A stretch of DNA of 64,000 bases from contig OZ017798.1 of NCBI GenBank assembly GCA_963969395.1, positions 14,066,173 through 14,130,172 on the forward strand, read 5' to 3'. Each line of letters opens with the position of its first letter. Position 1 is the first letter of the stretch. Positions 49,610-63,280 of this stretch are shown here, in pieces. A model generated the notes under the pieces. That model was not told the origin of the DNA. It searched no databases and saw nothing but the letters and a program-made list of their open reading frames with translations. The stretch is from Pseudoscleropodium purum. Lineage: Eukaryota > Streptophyta > Bryopsida > Hypnales > Brachytheciaceae. The position numbers and the translations under genes were made by a program.

Positions 49610-52600
49610 GGCGAACTGAACTTAACCCACGGCGGAAACAACGAGAATTCTCTTGCTTCGACGAGGGTTGCGTTGCAGAATTGGGAGCAGCGGGGTGTGA
49701 GGAAAGGAGAGGAAAGTGACGAAGGGGGGTGACGGAGTGCCTGGTGTGGAAGAGGTAGACCTGGCTGCTTGACACGTGTGGGACTTTGTGGAGTGCCAGC
49801 TGGGATTCCATCTGGAACGCCGCTCTCTGGATCCGGCACGTGGTAAGGTACATGAGCCCATCGTGGACACAAATGGGAGCAATTCCAATGTTGGTAGTCT
49901 GCTCCAAAACTAACCATATTTCATTTCCCTATTTCGTGTGCTTTCGTGAACAGGAAGAATTTTAGCTTATTTTTCAGAGAAAGAAAAATGATTTCTGCAC
50001 TAACATAAGTGGTTTCATAATTTTCCAAGCAATATTGAATTAGTTATGATTTTTCAAAGATTTGTGTCAAAAGCACCTATTTATGATTGTAGATCTCTCA
50101 AAATTTGTTCACCTATAACTTGTAAAGAATTGGGAGGAAACCAAGAAAAATGATTGGTTCTTGCAATTAAAAAAAAAGTAAAGGTTGTAAATTGTATCCT
50201 CTTCTTTCCTAAATTTAGCCCATATTTGTGTTAATTTAATTCCTTAAATTTTGCTTTCTCCATTAAAAGATAGTTGATTTTATATACTCATGTCTATTGG
50301 TCACTATTTTTGAAAATGAACCAAAGTACATGTTAAACCAATTCATACTTGAAATACAAAACAACATTTGACAAACTTTATTATACCCTTGCTTTATCTT
50401 CAACCCATTCAATGTTTGTCACATATCTATTTAAGACCACTTCATGTCTATTTAATACCTTATTATAGGAGGTCTATACCCTTCATAATTAAGGTATTCA
50501 CCAAAACACTCTAATGGTTAAATCAATGGGTGCATTCTTTGTTTCTAAATCCATTGGATCTTTTAGATTTTTTGTGTCTTTGCAAGGTTGGCCATGATCA
50601 CTTTAGAAATAGAAAGTTCACCTATTGGTCCGAAAATCAAATCAATTTTGAGTGCCTAGTTTGGTCAACAAGTCAACATTGTCCTTCTAAAGTTAAAAGT
50701 TGATTTCATTTTGGAGGACACTAAACTCCTTGAAATATTTTTCAATAAATTTTTATTGAAAAAATGGATTTGGCATTGGTTTAATCTAAGGCATTTCACA
50801 TATTTTGAACCTTTGTGGAAATAATTATGAATTTTTGAAGATGAAGCATTGATGGTGCATGGAAGAAAGAAAAATTTACCTCTAGATTACATGACACTTT
50901 TAGAACTTAGTCAATTTTAGGAATTCTTGTCTAACTACGCATAAAGTAAATGAATCCACAATTTTATTATAGTAGAAGCACATGTAACCAATACTTTAAG
51001 TGGTTCCACATTTTTGGATGGAATCAAGATTTGTAATTATCTTTACTACATTGACAATTGACAATTTTGAATTTAAAAAAAAATTTAATTTTTTAATTTG
51101 TATGAATAAACTAAATTTTTTTGAAGTTCAATTACATGGTGCACCTCACATTGTTTTCTACATTTGTGTAGGCAATTTGAACATTTTGAACTACTCATAT
51201 CAACATACTTAAGTTTCAAGATTAATTTAATGTGCAATTTTGGAAATGGGTGCTTTTATCTTACCCAAGTTAATTCAATTGGTATGTCAGAGTTTGCATA
51301 GTACAAGAGTCCTTTGAAGTAAAGAAATTGCATCTTTCTACAATTACACCCCTATAAATTGTTGCCTTAAATATACTACTACTATTTATAATAGCTAAAT
51401 GTTGCTTATGGGTACACTTATTTTCAACAATTTGAATAATAGTGTAAACCTAAAGGATCCAACAAATATACAAAATTGAAGGCATCTAAAATACTCTTTT
51501 GACTTGCAACTAGATCCAAAAAAATTTAGGCAATTTAAAAATTGGAGCAATGCTCAATTGTTTGTTTAGATGCATTTACATGTAGTCACTTTAAATTGGA
51601 TAATTTGGGAAGAATGGGATCTAGTCAATATGAACATTTGGATTAAATTTGGAAAACCTATAATTGACACTTTTACAATAGTTAATTCCAAAAGGACTAT
51701 AAGGACACTAAATGACTTCTGCAATATGGGATTTTGCAGCCTTGGTTCATTAGAGGATAATTCTATTAGAGTGAGTTTGAATTGTGCAAGATCTCTTCAT
51801 ACTAATTTGAATAATTTGAATGAATGTGATTTAATCAATATGAGCATTTGGATGAATATCAAGATATTAATTGAGACAATGTGAAAATCACATAGAACAT
51901 ACTATATTAAATTTATTCCAAATGTTCTGAACTACTATATTATTATGCCGTACAAACTAGCATAGTCTTAGAATTTGTGTGAGTTAGCGTTAATAGAATG
52001 GAAAGCAATAATTGGTTTAATTTGTTTAACAATTGAATATATTTACTATTATAAATATATATTATAATTATTAAATCTTCTTGGGAAGGAAAAGATTATT
52101 CCAACTTTTAATTATTAGCATGCATAATTTGGACTTTGAATAAATCAATTATAAAGTTTCAAAGTATTTGTTTTGAGTGTATAAAAAATCAACATTAGAC
52201 TCTCCATGGTTCTCATGATTTGAAAGTAATTATATGTCTTGTGTCATCAATATCTAGGTTTCAATAAATTGCTTGAAAAATATTCACAATAAATGCACAT
52301 TGAATTTGACGTGGAAGAGAGCTTTTGGTGAAAAGGGCCATCTAGGCTACATGAATTTGAAAATCCTCAAGTGTTCAAAATTGGAAAATTTATGCCAAAA
52401 GAGTATTTTGTCCCAAACTCCTAGTGCATCATATACACAAAATTTAAAGATTTGTTTGAAAACTATTGAGTTCATTTTCAAATTTTTAATACAAATTTTT
52501 GCAGTTGAAAGAATTGTATTTTTAAATTATAGAATATTTTAGGATTTTTTGGAAATGTTCTATTCAATTTTGAAGTCCAAAATCTTAGATTAGATTTTAG

Positions 52601-54185
52601 AGATTTAAAAAAAAATTTGAAATTATTATTTTTTTCAATTTATATTTTATATTGGATTACAAATTCTAAGGGTGGATTTGTCTCAAATTTTTTGTTGAAG
52701 ATAGATATATTTGTGCAGTTTTGGATATAAATATCAAAATTTCAATGCAAATTAGTGCAAATCAAGCATTTCTATGCACTTCTAGTGCATGACTGGACTT
52801 TATGTTCTCCTTGCAAGGCATGTTTAATTGGATTGGGGTTGATTTTAGGACATTATGAAGTAGAATTGTAGATCAAGATTTGCTATGCCTCACCCTCTCA
52901 AATTGGTATAGTTACTAATTTAAAAAAAGTGATAAAACCTATCAAAATTTGGTCTATTTGTTTAGTTTTGAAGAAACTCCAATGTTCAAAAAAGCCTTTG
53001 GCATTTAGGGGTTAAAATTCAATAATGGATAATATAAACTTCAACTTAATTATACCCACCCTCTAATAAGTTGGATTAGTACATCCAACTAGAATTTTAA
53101 ACTTAGTAAATTGTCAATACTTTCTCTATATGCCTTTGACCTCATGCCCAAAGTTGATTTTTCTAGAGAATTCTTTGTACACACAAATTAGATCAATATG
53201 TATACTTGCAATTTTCCATTTGCACAAAATATAAAATTACCTTAACCTTAGAAGGTTTGAAAAGCCCAATTTGGATTGAAGCATGGAGTTTTTTGTGCAT
53301 TTGACATACAAGGTGCATGAATTGACATATACAACAATTACAAAAGTTTGTACTCATATTGAGCTGAATTCAAATGATTATTGCACCTCCTACATGTCAT
53401 CAAAGTTGCAGAACCACCACCACTTCTACATATACAATGCCAAATTTGAACATGATACAATTTCAATACTAAAACGACTTCTAAATAAATATGATAGTTG
53501 TCAAATTTTCAATCGTATGATGCATGTCTTGCCATATTTTAGCACATACTTAATATTCCAAGACTAAAGTACACTAACCATATATACCTTGTTTTGAAGT
53601 TTACAACCCTTTGAAAACCAACATCTTTCAGTAGGACACTGCTGGACACCCCCACCTTACCATTCACAATTTGCAGTACTTTTGTCCCCACTTAATAAGA
53701 ATGAGTTGAATCCATCTTCTGGAGATCCAAGCACAGATATGGCAAGCATGACAGCAACCTTGACAAGTCACCTACTCTCTTTATTGAAAAATTACAAATT
53801 GCATGATCTAATTTATCAACCTGGGTACTGATTCATGAGGGTGTTTCTCCAGCATCGTGCCCATTACTTAGCACGAAGTAAATTATAAGGCAATTGGGAG
53901 TAATCACAGTTTGATGAGAAAGAATAAGAGACCTTTAAAACTCATAACATTCTACAATCCAGAGATTTCGTCCTTAAGGTCTTCTGTGACACTTCACAAC
54001 ATGATAGAAATATCTTTCCTTATGATCCGTTAGTCAGTGTGCTACTTGAAGTGGCCCTTGACACCCTCACAAGTCAGGTCCCTATTTTAGTGGAAGACAC
54101 GAGGACTCTGTTAGAACTTGTGAATAATGTTCTGTCCTACGAGTCATGCTTCTCATGCTTTTGCTTACAATAAGAAATCGACGAG
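49610..54185. other. TVP15-like 5' flank and AT-rich spacer
   Basis: 49610-49920 is GC-richer and probably holds leader and promoter of the minus-strand gene. From 49.95 to 53.6 kb the DNA is AT-rich with no gene recognised; the frames at 51570-51884, 52273-52542 and 53283-53567 are rich in Asn, Ile and Lys, have no known domain and lie in spacer-like DNA. 53.6-54.19 kb is less AT-rich and should be the 3' flank of the next gene. Confidence 0.5.
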
Positions 54186-57100
54186 TCACTTCTTCTGCTC
54201 GATGAATCCGGAAGACAATAGGAAGGTGCCGCTATTCTTGATATGGTAATTTCCCCCCTGTGGAGCACTGTGTAACACCACATTCAAAAAATCAAGTTTA
54301 AGTTTTGAGGAAATCCCGTTTTTACTTGAAAAGCACAACTTGCACTCAACCCGTTCAAGAGAATGTTAAACCCCCAACAGAATAGCTTGTGTTTTTTTTT
54401 TTCAAGCAATTCTTCTTATTTTCTAAAACAATTTCTCAGTTTCTTTTGGCCCCATTCAATACATTTAATCAAAACTAAAATTGATATTGATCCCAAGCTA
54501 ATCGGGTAACTTTAATTCTCACAATTCTCACAACGTAGTTTAGCCCTCATCAAAATAGTTTAGCCTGTGGTACTAATGTGATCAATCCTCCCCATGAGCA
54601 GCTTGAAGTCAGAGCCAAGCATTTTTCAGCATATGCACACGCAGGAAGGGGTATGATAAACAAGTAGGCAGTATACGGAGTCTCAGCTTACCGATCCCAG
54701 GAGCCTCTTCCGTCAGTCAAAACAAACTCAATTGAACTCCCCTCAACGTCAACCACCTGCAAGTAGTTGATGCCAGTGTCCAAATTGAGCCCAAAACCAC
54801 CAGTGTCCACAAAGAGAACATTTGATATACACAGGTGACGAAAAACAGAATTCGTAAGGAGCAGTCATATATTGTGATACAATGTTGCATGAAAACACTC
54901 TCTAGACACTAATTGCTATCTCACCTTTAATGGGACGTTATTCACAACAATGTCGTTACGCATGCAAACACCAGGCAATTCCGTCCACCTGCAAAAAACG
55001 TAAAAAAATTAAAAATTGCACTCTATCTATCAAGTTCAACATGTCAGAATTCACGTATCATGCAACAGCCAAGACTCAAGATCGACTTACCCCAAATTAT
55101 CAGCTGAATAGTGAAGATAAGCAAACTCCCATCCGCTCTCGTAATATAAAGTAATGATAGGTTTTGTCAACATATCCACGTCAACTGCAATCCAAAATCA
55201 CGAAACATACGGTAAATCAATCAGAGTTTATGTCAGACACGAGCTGCTAATCTACACAATGCTCCAAAGAACTGTGATCAATCCACAACATCATCACAAA
55301 AGAACCCCACTAGATTGACAGAGTTCTTAATATTAAAGCAAATAGGAATTAGCTTCATATACTCCTCAAGTTATGTTGAATTTAACGTAACACAGATGAC
55401 GTTAACTTAATGTTAATGTGATGTTACTACGATGAGGATTAACTTAATATTACATTTGACAACTCTTAAGTTAATATTATGCCACATTAATGTGTCATTA
55501 TTTTTATACCGAAATAGTGTAGCAACTTTGGCTGTTGACTTAAATTTCCACTTCACCTTGTTCATAATTGGTGACCAATCAAATGACACTGACAAGAAAA
55601 ATGAATAATTATGTATAAAATCTGCTAAACTACTACGATATTGATCAAATGTACGATGAAATTAACAAGACTTATGATTAACAACTTTGTCAATCTAACG
55701 CGGGATCTTTTAGAGATGGTCATCTCAAGGCATCTATTCAAAAAATGCATGTCATAAGAGTTAACATATAAGTCATAAAAATACTTTTTACCCCTCTTTA
55801 AATTCTTCTTTCAAAATTACATTTGAATTCTTGTTCCACTACCAACTTCTGCAACAAGGATTCAATTGACATAAGATATAGTTCAAAAAGACACCTTCAA
55901 TGCTTCCTGCGTTTCCCAAGTCTTGATCAAGGTGATCGTCCTTGAATTCGCGAAATCCAGATGGGCGATTGGCAATCTCTCTTGATAGATCCTTGGTTGT
56001 TCCCAATTTCTCACTTTCTTGCTGTACAAGAACACCCATACTGACAAAGAAAGTCTCCAGTGCCAAAGCTTTCTCCTCAGAAAGTATAGAATCAAGCAAC
56101 TCTTCGATCTGCTTTGCTTCAGCATCATTAATATTTCTTGTGTCTAATGCTTTTGTAACTTCCAATAATATCGAATAAACTGAATTTATCATTTCTCGAC
56201 CACGTTTGGTCTTCACCATATCTGTAACAAGCGACCTCAAGGTCGCAAGCACATTTCTCTCTTTCCTTACCCTTTCTTCATCTGCCTCCACCATTGACTG
56301 CTGCATTCTAGTCACAGAGTCATCCAATTCTTTCACCTAAAGAGATGCACACATCATCAGACTCGTAGATTACCAAAAAGAGAAGTTCAACTACAAGATC
56401 TTTTCGTTTGGTGATAAAGAAACAATATGCTTGAAGCAGCAAAAGTTACCATTACAGTTAGACTGCATTAGAAACTGTACTAAACATGGAAAGGTCTTCC
56501 TATCTAGTCATAGTGAATGCAAATTATCGAAAAGATAAGTTCATGTACAGCATCTATTCCTTTCGTGATAGTTAAACGATGAGAATGTCACAAAAGAACT
56601 CAAACAGGGTTTCCAGTAAAATTAGACTATTTATACTTCGTCATAAAACGAATTCTCTCCTCAATTCATGAGGTCTCTTATAGTGATCATGCCGAGGCTT
56701 CCTTACTTATCACGGGGACGACTCTGAATCATCACAGTGATCTTAGGGAGACCTCTCCATGAATCATGGCAAAGATTCTCATTGTGAGTTGTCTAAATTC
56801 TTGCAACAGTCTAATTTTATTGACAATAGCTCCTCATACCGAACTTCCTTGTTCCAAAGGAGAATTGCTCAATTGCTTTTAGGTAGCTTTTACTTACCTT
56901 CTCCACAGCTTCCAGAACTTTGGTCCTGTCACCCGCGTGTTCCTGCTGTAGTTGTGCCAACTGCTCCTTCACGTTACCAAGCTCCCCACACAAACTAGAC
57001 CTTTCCGCATCCCATTCTTGCTGCAACTGTTTCAAAAGATTCTCATTCGTCTCTAACTCTAGTCTCATAGATTCAGCTCTTTTCAAAGCCTTTCTCAGCT

Positions 57101-60100
57101 CCATCTCCAACTCATAGACAGCATTGCTAACAGCAGTCTCTACATCCTCCGCACTAATTCGCTTTGAAAGCTCATCGGATAGCTCCCTCACCTTCAGGAC
57201 CACAACACAAGACTGATTAGTAAGGTATATACCTTGCTTGTCAACACGACCTAACCAAATAGTTCACACCACTAACCACACAACCATCCAATGAAAAAAT
57301 CCTCACATGAATATCTTCCAATATACATGAAAATTAGCCAACTTCATCCCGAAAGATCTACCATGCAGCCAAGAGTCATAAAATAACTGCATTGTGACGA
57401 CTATGCATGCTTCTTGGAGAGTGTTAACAGCTGAACTATAATGAACGAATCCACACCAATCAAAGTAGAAATTTCAGCTAACATGAATCAATTACTGATG
57501 CCCGCATGCCACAGCATTCAATTACTAAATTGGTGCTAACTCCCACTAAACTAACTTGAAAATTGCATTCAATTCCATAAGTTAAGTTTATGATTTTGAA
57601 CAGGCAAACCAAATGTGCCTGAACCAATGGTTTGAAATGCTAAATCTACCTGCACCAACTAGCAGCATTGAAAGTCTAACTCTCCAGTAGTTAACTTGAG
57701 AGCGCAAGCACACAATAGGTTAAAGAACTTCCAACTAGCTACTGGGCCTTGACATCCCAAGTAGCTGGTTGGTGTGTGCAGGAACTTTAAAGGCGAACTT
57801 CTCACACACAGATAAGTGTTCATGCCATTCTATAAAATAAAAATTAAATAATGCATTCACCTTCTATTATGACACATAGTGAAGAGTCTTACTTTATCTA
57901 GAAGGCTCTCCCGTTCCGCCATCGTTTCTTGCTTTATTGTACCTATAATGACTTCCTTCTCTTTCAATTCAGCAGTTACTTGTGCAAGCTTGGTTCGAGC
58001 CATCACCATGGACTCTCTTTGCAACTTAACCTGCGCCATAAGAGACAAATATTAAAGGCCTCTAGGATATTAACCAATAATCTTCATATTATTACTATCC
58101 TATACTCTTCAATTAAGGAAATCACAAGTGTTTCAACCCAATAAGAAACGTGTAATTTTCTTTTGCATTTCAATACAATCCTTAGTACAACTCGTTTGTT
58201 CAAATCTTAATGTTCTTGCAAAAGCTTAATACTCCCTCCATCCTGAAATAAGTGTCAGCATTGGAAACTCATTTTTTTTATACCAATTTCAGTGATCGTA
58301 TTGTAAAATACATATTTCAGAAGGCTCCAAATCTTATATCACCACAATCAATGAAGAACATTGTATGTGTTCATTGAAACCTAAATAAAAATTGGGCCCA
58401 AGAAAGACTCCATACAACCCACTCAAAACTACTGAAAAAAACACGAGTTTCCAATGCGGACACTTATTGGGGACGGAGCGAGCATTAATCATGTATGCTG
58501 AACTTACACTTGAACGAAGCCATGTAATGCCATTATTTCATTGTTTAATCATTTCAAAATTATACACAGTAAATAGAATTTCAATATGTCAAACTGACTC
58601 ATGTCATTCTTCCACTGATTGAAATTTCAAAACGTTATTCCATAATGTTAGAAATCATGAATCATACTACCGTACTACATATTGTAACACAATTCTTTGC
58701 AATGATGAACCCCAGCATGCTACTATGGCTTTTAACACATTTCTCATTCTCGTTGGGCAGCAAAAATTTCTACATTTTCAAACTAGTGTTTAGTTCCTTC
58801 CCATGCAGTAGATCACAATAAAATAAAATCTAATAACCTAAATCACCACACAAAGAAGTAATCTCACCACTTGATTATGAATATCTAAAGGCACAGTCGC
58901 TGTCATCTCCTCTGTCAACCGCTGCAAATGTGTCTCTGCCCTCTCTGCCCTAGTTGAGTATTCTTTAACAATAGACAACTGCGGTTCCACCATTGATAGG
59001 GCATTGCGCAACTCTTCTAGCTCTTTTGAGATGGTATCTGTCGCCACTATGCTAGATGTTGATTGTTGCTGTGTATCTGTCAAACTTCAGCACAAACGAG
59101 GTACAGGAACGACTACATTATTAACATATGGCGATTAAACACTACATCTTAATGCTAAGTAAATGCTAATCTAATTGGGCATCAGATCAATCTGAAAAAT
59201 TTATGTTAAGTTAGTATTGCTTTAATTTCAAGTTAATTTGATAACGAATATCAAATTAAAGCACATGACACTACCATCACACTAACCTTATTTTAACACC
59301 ATTTGCAGTACATTAACACGAGAACTCTGTACTCTAATATTATTAAGAATTACACGAAAGAGTACTTTCTGATGAGTAGTTTTGCAGAGAATGTTGAGCT
59401 AATGCGTAAACCACAGAATTGGAACTACCACAACCACAATAGACTGTACTAGAAATGCGCTGGGCTTTCATAAAAATCTCATTTCTCACACCTGCTTTGA
59501 TTCAGCATCTGAAGTCGGGATTCCGCAGCATCATTCTCACCCACGTCTAATGTACCAGCTAACTGTGCTTCATCCATTATAGCTCCCCTATCGAGTCTTC
59601 GAGGCAGGCTTCTTCTCAACGGGAGGTTCTACAGAAGGAAAGATGGCCAGTTCAGTGAAGGCCCAATGGATTGACTTCTTGCTGAAAAAAGCAGGCTGTC
59701 TGTGGTGTACACTCAAGCCTGCATTTGAGATTGGGAACGGATCAGGCTACCATGCTTCGTTTCCTGAGATATTAACCCTTGAACGCCTAAATTCTCTTTT
59801 AAGCTTTGCATATTTTTGCTTATATCTTTATAAAAATATATTTCAGGTTATATAATTGCTTAATATATTATAAATTATCCTGAATTTCGTCAAATTGGTA
59901 ACAAAGAAAGTGATTTATAACGATTCAGGCATTACTTCAAATGACTGAAACTATTTGGACAATACATCACCCCGAATCACTTACTTTATCATTCAGAAAA
60001 TGACTTTGGACAGTTTAGGGGTTAGCATTTAGGCCCCTGATAGTTTCACTCACTTCCTCACTTCTTAAACATCTTCGTTATAGAATTTCGTTTGGCACAC

Positions 60101-63100
60101 AATTCACATACTCTTACTTGTGAGCACGAGTAGAGGATTGATTTCACTCAATCTTTTGGCTTAGTCCCAGTCTTTACATAGTGCTGTTTCGCAAATGCTA
60201 ACATTAGTAAGCATCAGAGTTGATGAATGACTCGAGTGAATGAGATTTGCGTGACTAATGGGAATTGTAAGCTGAGATCTGGAAGGTACCCGAAACTATG
60301 AGGCTTTGTCACCCTGTAAAGAGACGAGAAAAAATTAAACTAGCTTATCACAAATAACAAGAAACAAATAATCTGAAGTGTCTCATTGATAGCTAGTTCA
60401 AGAACCTCAAAAAGTATATTTCAATCTTCTACATAAAAGGTTACCGTCCTCCTAATCCACTGAAGTGTTGGAATTGGCATGCTTGATGCACATTAACTGT
60501 AGAAACATTTCCTAATTTCTGGAGATTGTTCACCCGTACAATCCTCCCATATTAACACCCACTATTGCACTTTGAGTAATATGAGTCAAAGCACAGGTAG
60601 CCAAAAGAGTTTTCGTTTTGAAAGAGGCTCGGTATGAAGTACAGTATGACAACCATCAAATGGGAAGAGAAGGCGTAGCGATACTAAGCTTACCTGAACT
60701 AGTCCAAGAATTTTATTGCTTTCTGACGTTTCTGCATCTCCATTTCCCAGCCTCTCTTCCTGCACTTGGGATGCAGCACCGGAGTCCATCGTAGGCTGGT
60801 TTTTCTCAACAAGCTGCAGAGTTGGGTGCACTAAAGGTAAGATTTTTGGACGACCCAGCAACAAGGCCTACAGTTGTACACCACTGACAAAGGCTGTATA
60901 CAGTTTCTTTAACACACCAATAGAATCGACTTGGCTTTCATGATTGTTTTTCACCATCATGGTGCCAAACTGCACACATTTGGAAGGTTCAAAGTCCAAC
61001 TTCAAAGAGCAATAACTTTCTCATCTAAAGTTTACTTATTCAGTTCAAATGAAAACTTACCAAGTTTAGTTTCTTCTGCAATTTATGAATCCAAAATAAT
61101 TTAAACATTGAGGCACTCATCGCAATTTCAACTCTATATGTCAAATTCATGGGTATTCGAAGTGAATATTGACATGAACATTGTAGTCCGAGGTAGTTTA
61201 GGTGTTCAAGAGTATTTTTTAACTTTTTATAGCTCCTTGCATCAAAATTCATATTATAATTAAACTAATTTTTGAACTTTATCAAAAACTGTTCTCATCT
61301 CTGATTATGAAATAGTAATGATTTTGCTTTTTATGAAATCATTTGAAAATTTGCTGACTCGTTAAAATCATATAAAACAGACGGTCCCAAGGAACAAAAA
61401 TATTAAGTACAAAATTTTAAAAGAATTTAAAGACGATTCAGTCAACACAAGGCGGAACCTCTAGGTATTAACCCTGAAAAGACAAGGCGGGATCCCTAGG
61501 GGTTAACAATACGAGTTAGTAGACACCACAGACACAAATCTTGGCACCTGTTGCATCACGCGGCGCTCAATTTCCCTTCGAAATGCTGAAAGTGATAACA
61601 CATCCTGCAAAAAATTGGCTAGTCACAAAAAGCTCTTCTCGAGAAGGCAATAGCGTAAAGACCCTTGACTTTGCTCGGTAAAGAGTCAATAATCGTCATT
61701 CTCTACAGTCATACACTATTTTAAACACAAAAACTTAAAAAGAAACAATCATTTAGCATTCACATATCTAGAAGCACGTCGATCAGTGAGAATACTCCTA
61801 ACGTTCTCATGTGCGATTGACACTTTGCACCTGAACATTATTAAAAGAATGACACTAAATAGAAGAAGAGGTTTAGTGCAATTGTAAAAGCAACTATGTC
61901 CACGAACACAAAACTAAGGAAACTTTTCATGAGTGAGCATCCTTACTTTAAATGCCGGTGTGCTCATGAGATACTCCTCTATCTCAGAGTGCGCCACTGT
62001 TTCCAAAGAACTTTGTCTGGTGAGAGATTCGAAAAGGAATCCACTCCTCTCTTCCTTTTCTTTAAAGACGAGACTCAGAGTTGAATCATCATTGTTTAGG
62101 GCATTTGTGGCTTCCCCTTCTGAGAGAGGGTCTAGCTTGTCGTCAACATCAATGATAACTGGCCCAGCCTCCATTGCAAGGCGTACAATATTCTCCACTG
62201 AGACATGCTCTCTCTGTAATGCCTGCCCACAGAAGAAAAAACAACTAAACTATTTGAGATACACTAATCCTGGTAATCAGAGTTGGTGTCCTAACCTAAT
62301 AAACTAAAACCTGTTTACTCTGAAATGGTATTCTACGATATCCTGCACACTTGCCAGTTGCCACACTATCATAGACTGTAGCACACTTAGTCATATTGAA
62401 AATTTTGGGATCCCAAACCAAACCCCAGGAGTATTTGCACTGAGAATGTATAGCCAATTCCCTGACCATGGCCAGAACCGTTTCCAATCAAAAAACAAGT
62501 GAGTCTCGTGCTGCTGCAGAATGAATGACTGACAAAAAGGAAAGAAAAGTGGAGAGTTCAGATCTAGAGCAATGTGGTATAACAGAGGTTTGAATGCGCT
62601 GAGAATGCGTAGCCAAATCCCTGACCATGGCCAGAACCATTTCCAATAAAAACACGAAACTACTGGTGCTGACAAAAGCATGACAAAAGCAAAAAGAAAG
62701 AGGAAACTTTATAACCTAAAGTGCAAACTGAAATACCTTAAGAGTGGCAGTGAGGTGCACAGGAACGCGACCTCCAGAAGCAACCATACTATCAGCTGAG
62801 GACTTCAGCACAGTCGCACGGTTATACAAAACGTCCACTCTGGTGCGCACATCAAGACCGACTCCTTGGTTGCCTTGATTCACAGCTTCATTCAGCTTGA
62901 ACAGACCTTCAACAAGAGAGTCCATTTCCATCAGAGACGCCACGTCTTCTTCCTTCGCCTCTCCACGAAACGCGAATCGCGCGCAATACTTCCCTGTCCG
63001 CCGCCATCGCCCTCCTTTCTTGCCACCAACACATAGCCTCGGATTTAACGCCAACGTTGCGTCGTTCCCCCATCGTAACTCACCACCTGCAACACAATGC

Positions 63101-63280
63101 ATTGATCAAGCTCACACAGAAACAATAAAAAACAAAAAAACAAAAACAAAAAAACAGAAGAAAGAAAGACAACAAAAGCAGTGAGAAGAGTATACCTAAC
63201 AAAACAGAATCGCTTGATTCAATAAAACTCCTGTGATTCCTGCCCCATGCGCAAGGTGATGGCACTTGAGTCGCTGCCAT
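54186..63280 (-). CDS. Predicted plastid coiled-coil protein with C-terminal CBM25-like starch-binding domain
   Basis: Fourteen exons join in phase: 63280-63196, 63086-62737, 62222-61947, 61604-61548, 60813-60694, 59628-59492, 59084-58868, 58030-57893, 57191-56898, 56336-55895, 55184-55091, 54988-54925, 54756-54692 and 54267-54186; 806 aa. The first 70 or so residues are rich in Arg, Ser, Gly and Ala with few acids, like a plastid transit peptide. Residues 70-340 are polar and unassigned. Residues about 345-700 are heptad-rich, alpha-helical coiled coil (for example ELRKALKRAESMRLELETNE). Residues about 706-800 carry the CBM25 pattern: ITLYYESGWEFAYLHYSAD, GWTELPGVCM, IEFVLTDGRGSWD and GGNYHI. 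CBM25 modules bind starch; those known to me are in bacterial amylases and, as relatives, in starch synthase III. I infer a structural or recruiting role at starch. No catalytic domain is present. I do not recognise a named family; coiled-coil starch-initiation factors (PTST, PII1, MFP1) are analogues in design, not proven relatives. Two exons use aag or tag acceptors. Confidence 0.83.
62440..62647. repeat. Duplicated 49-bp segment inside an intron of the CBM25 gene
   Basis: The segment ctgagaatg...cagaacc(g/a)tttccaat occurs at 62440-62488 and again at 62599-62647, 159 bp apart and in the same orientation, with about five differences. On the minus strand both copies stay open in the same frame (ETVLAMVRELAIHSQ and EMVLAMVRDLATHSQ), but neither has a usable donor (CAG followed by TGC or CGC), so they are not called as exons. 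Confidence 0.7.

Noticed and set aside
49320..49907. 195-codon minus-strand frame
   Set aside because: Overlaps exon 1 of the TVP15-like gene in another frame, His/Arg-rich without domain.
60277..60320. Possible 24-bp exon of the CBM25 gene near 60.3 kb
   Set aside because: Splice-like borders exist, but the required phase contains a TAG stop and the neighbouring exons already join in phase without it.
54186..63280. Starch synthase III as identity of the coiled-coil/CBM25 gene
   Set aside because: SSIII has its binding modules before a GT5 catalytic domain. Here the module is at the very C-terminus, followed by a stop, and no glycosyltransferase domain is present within the modelled gene.
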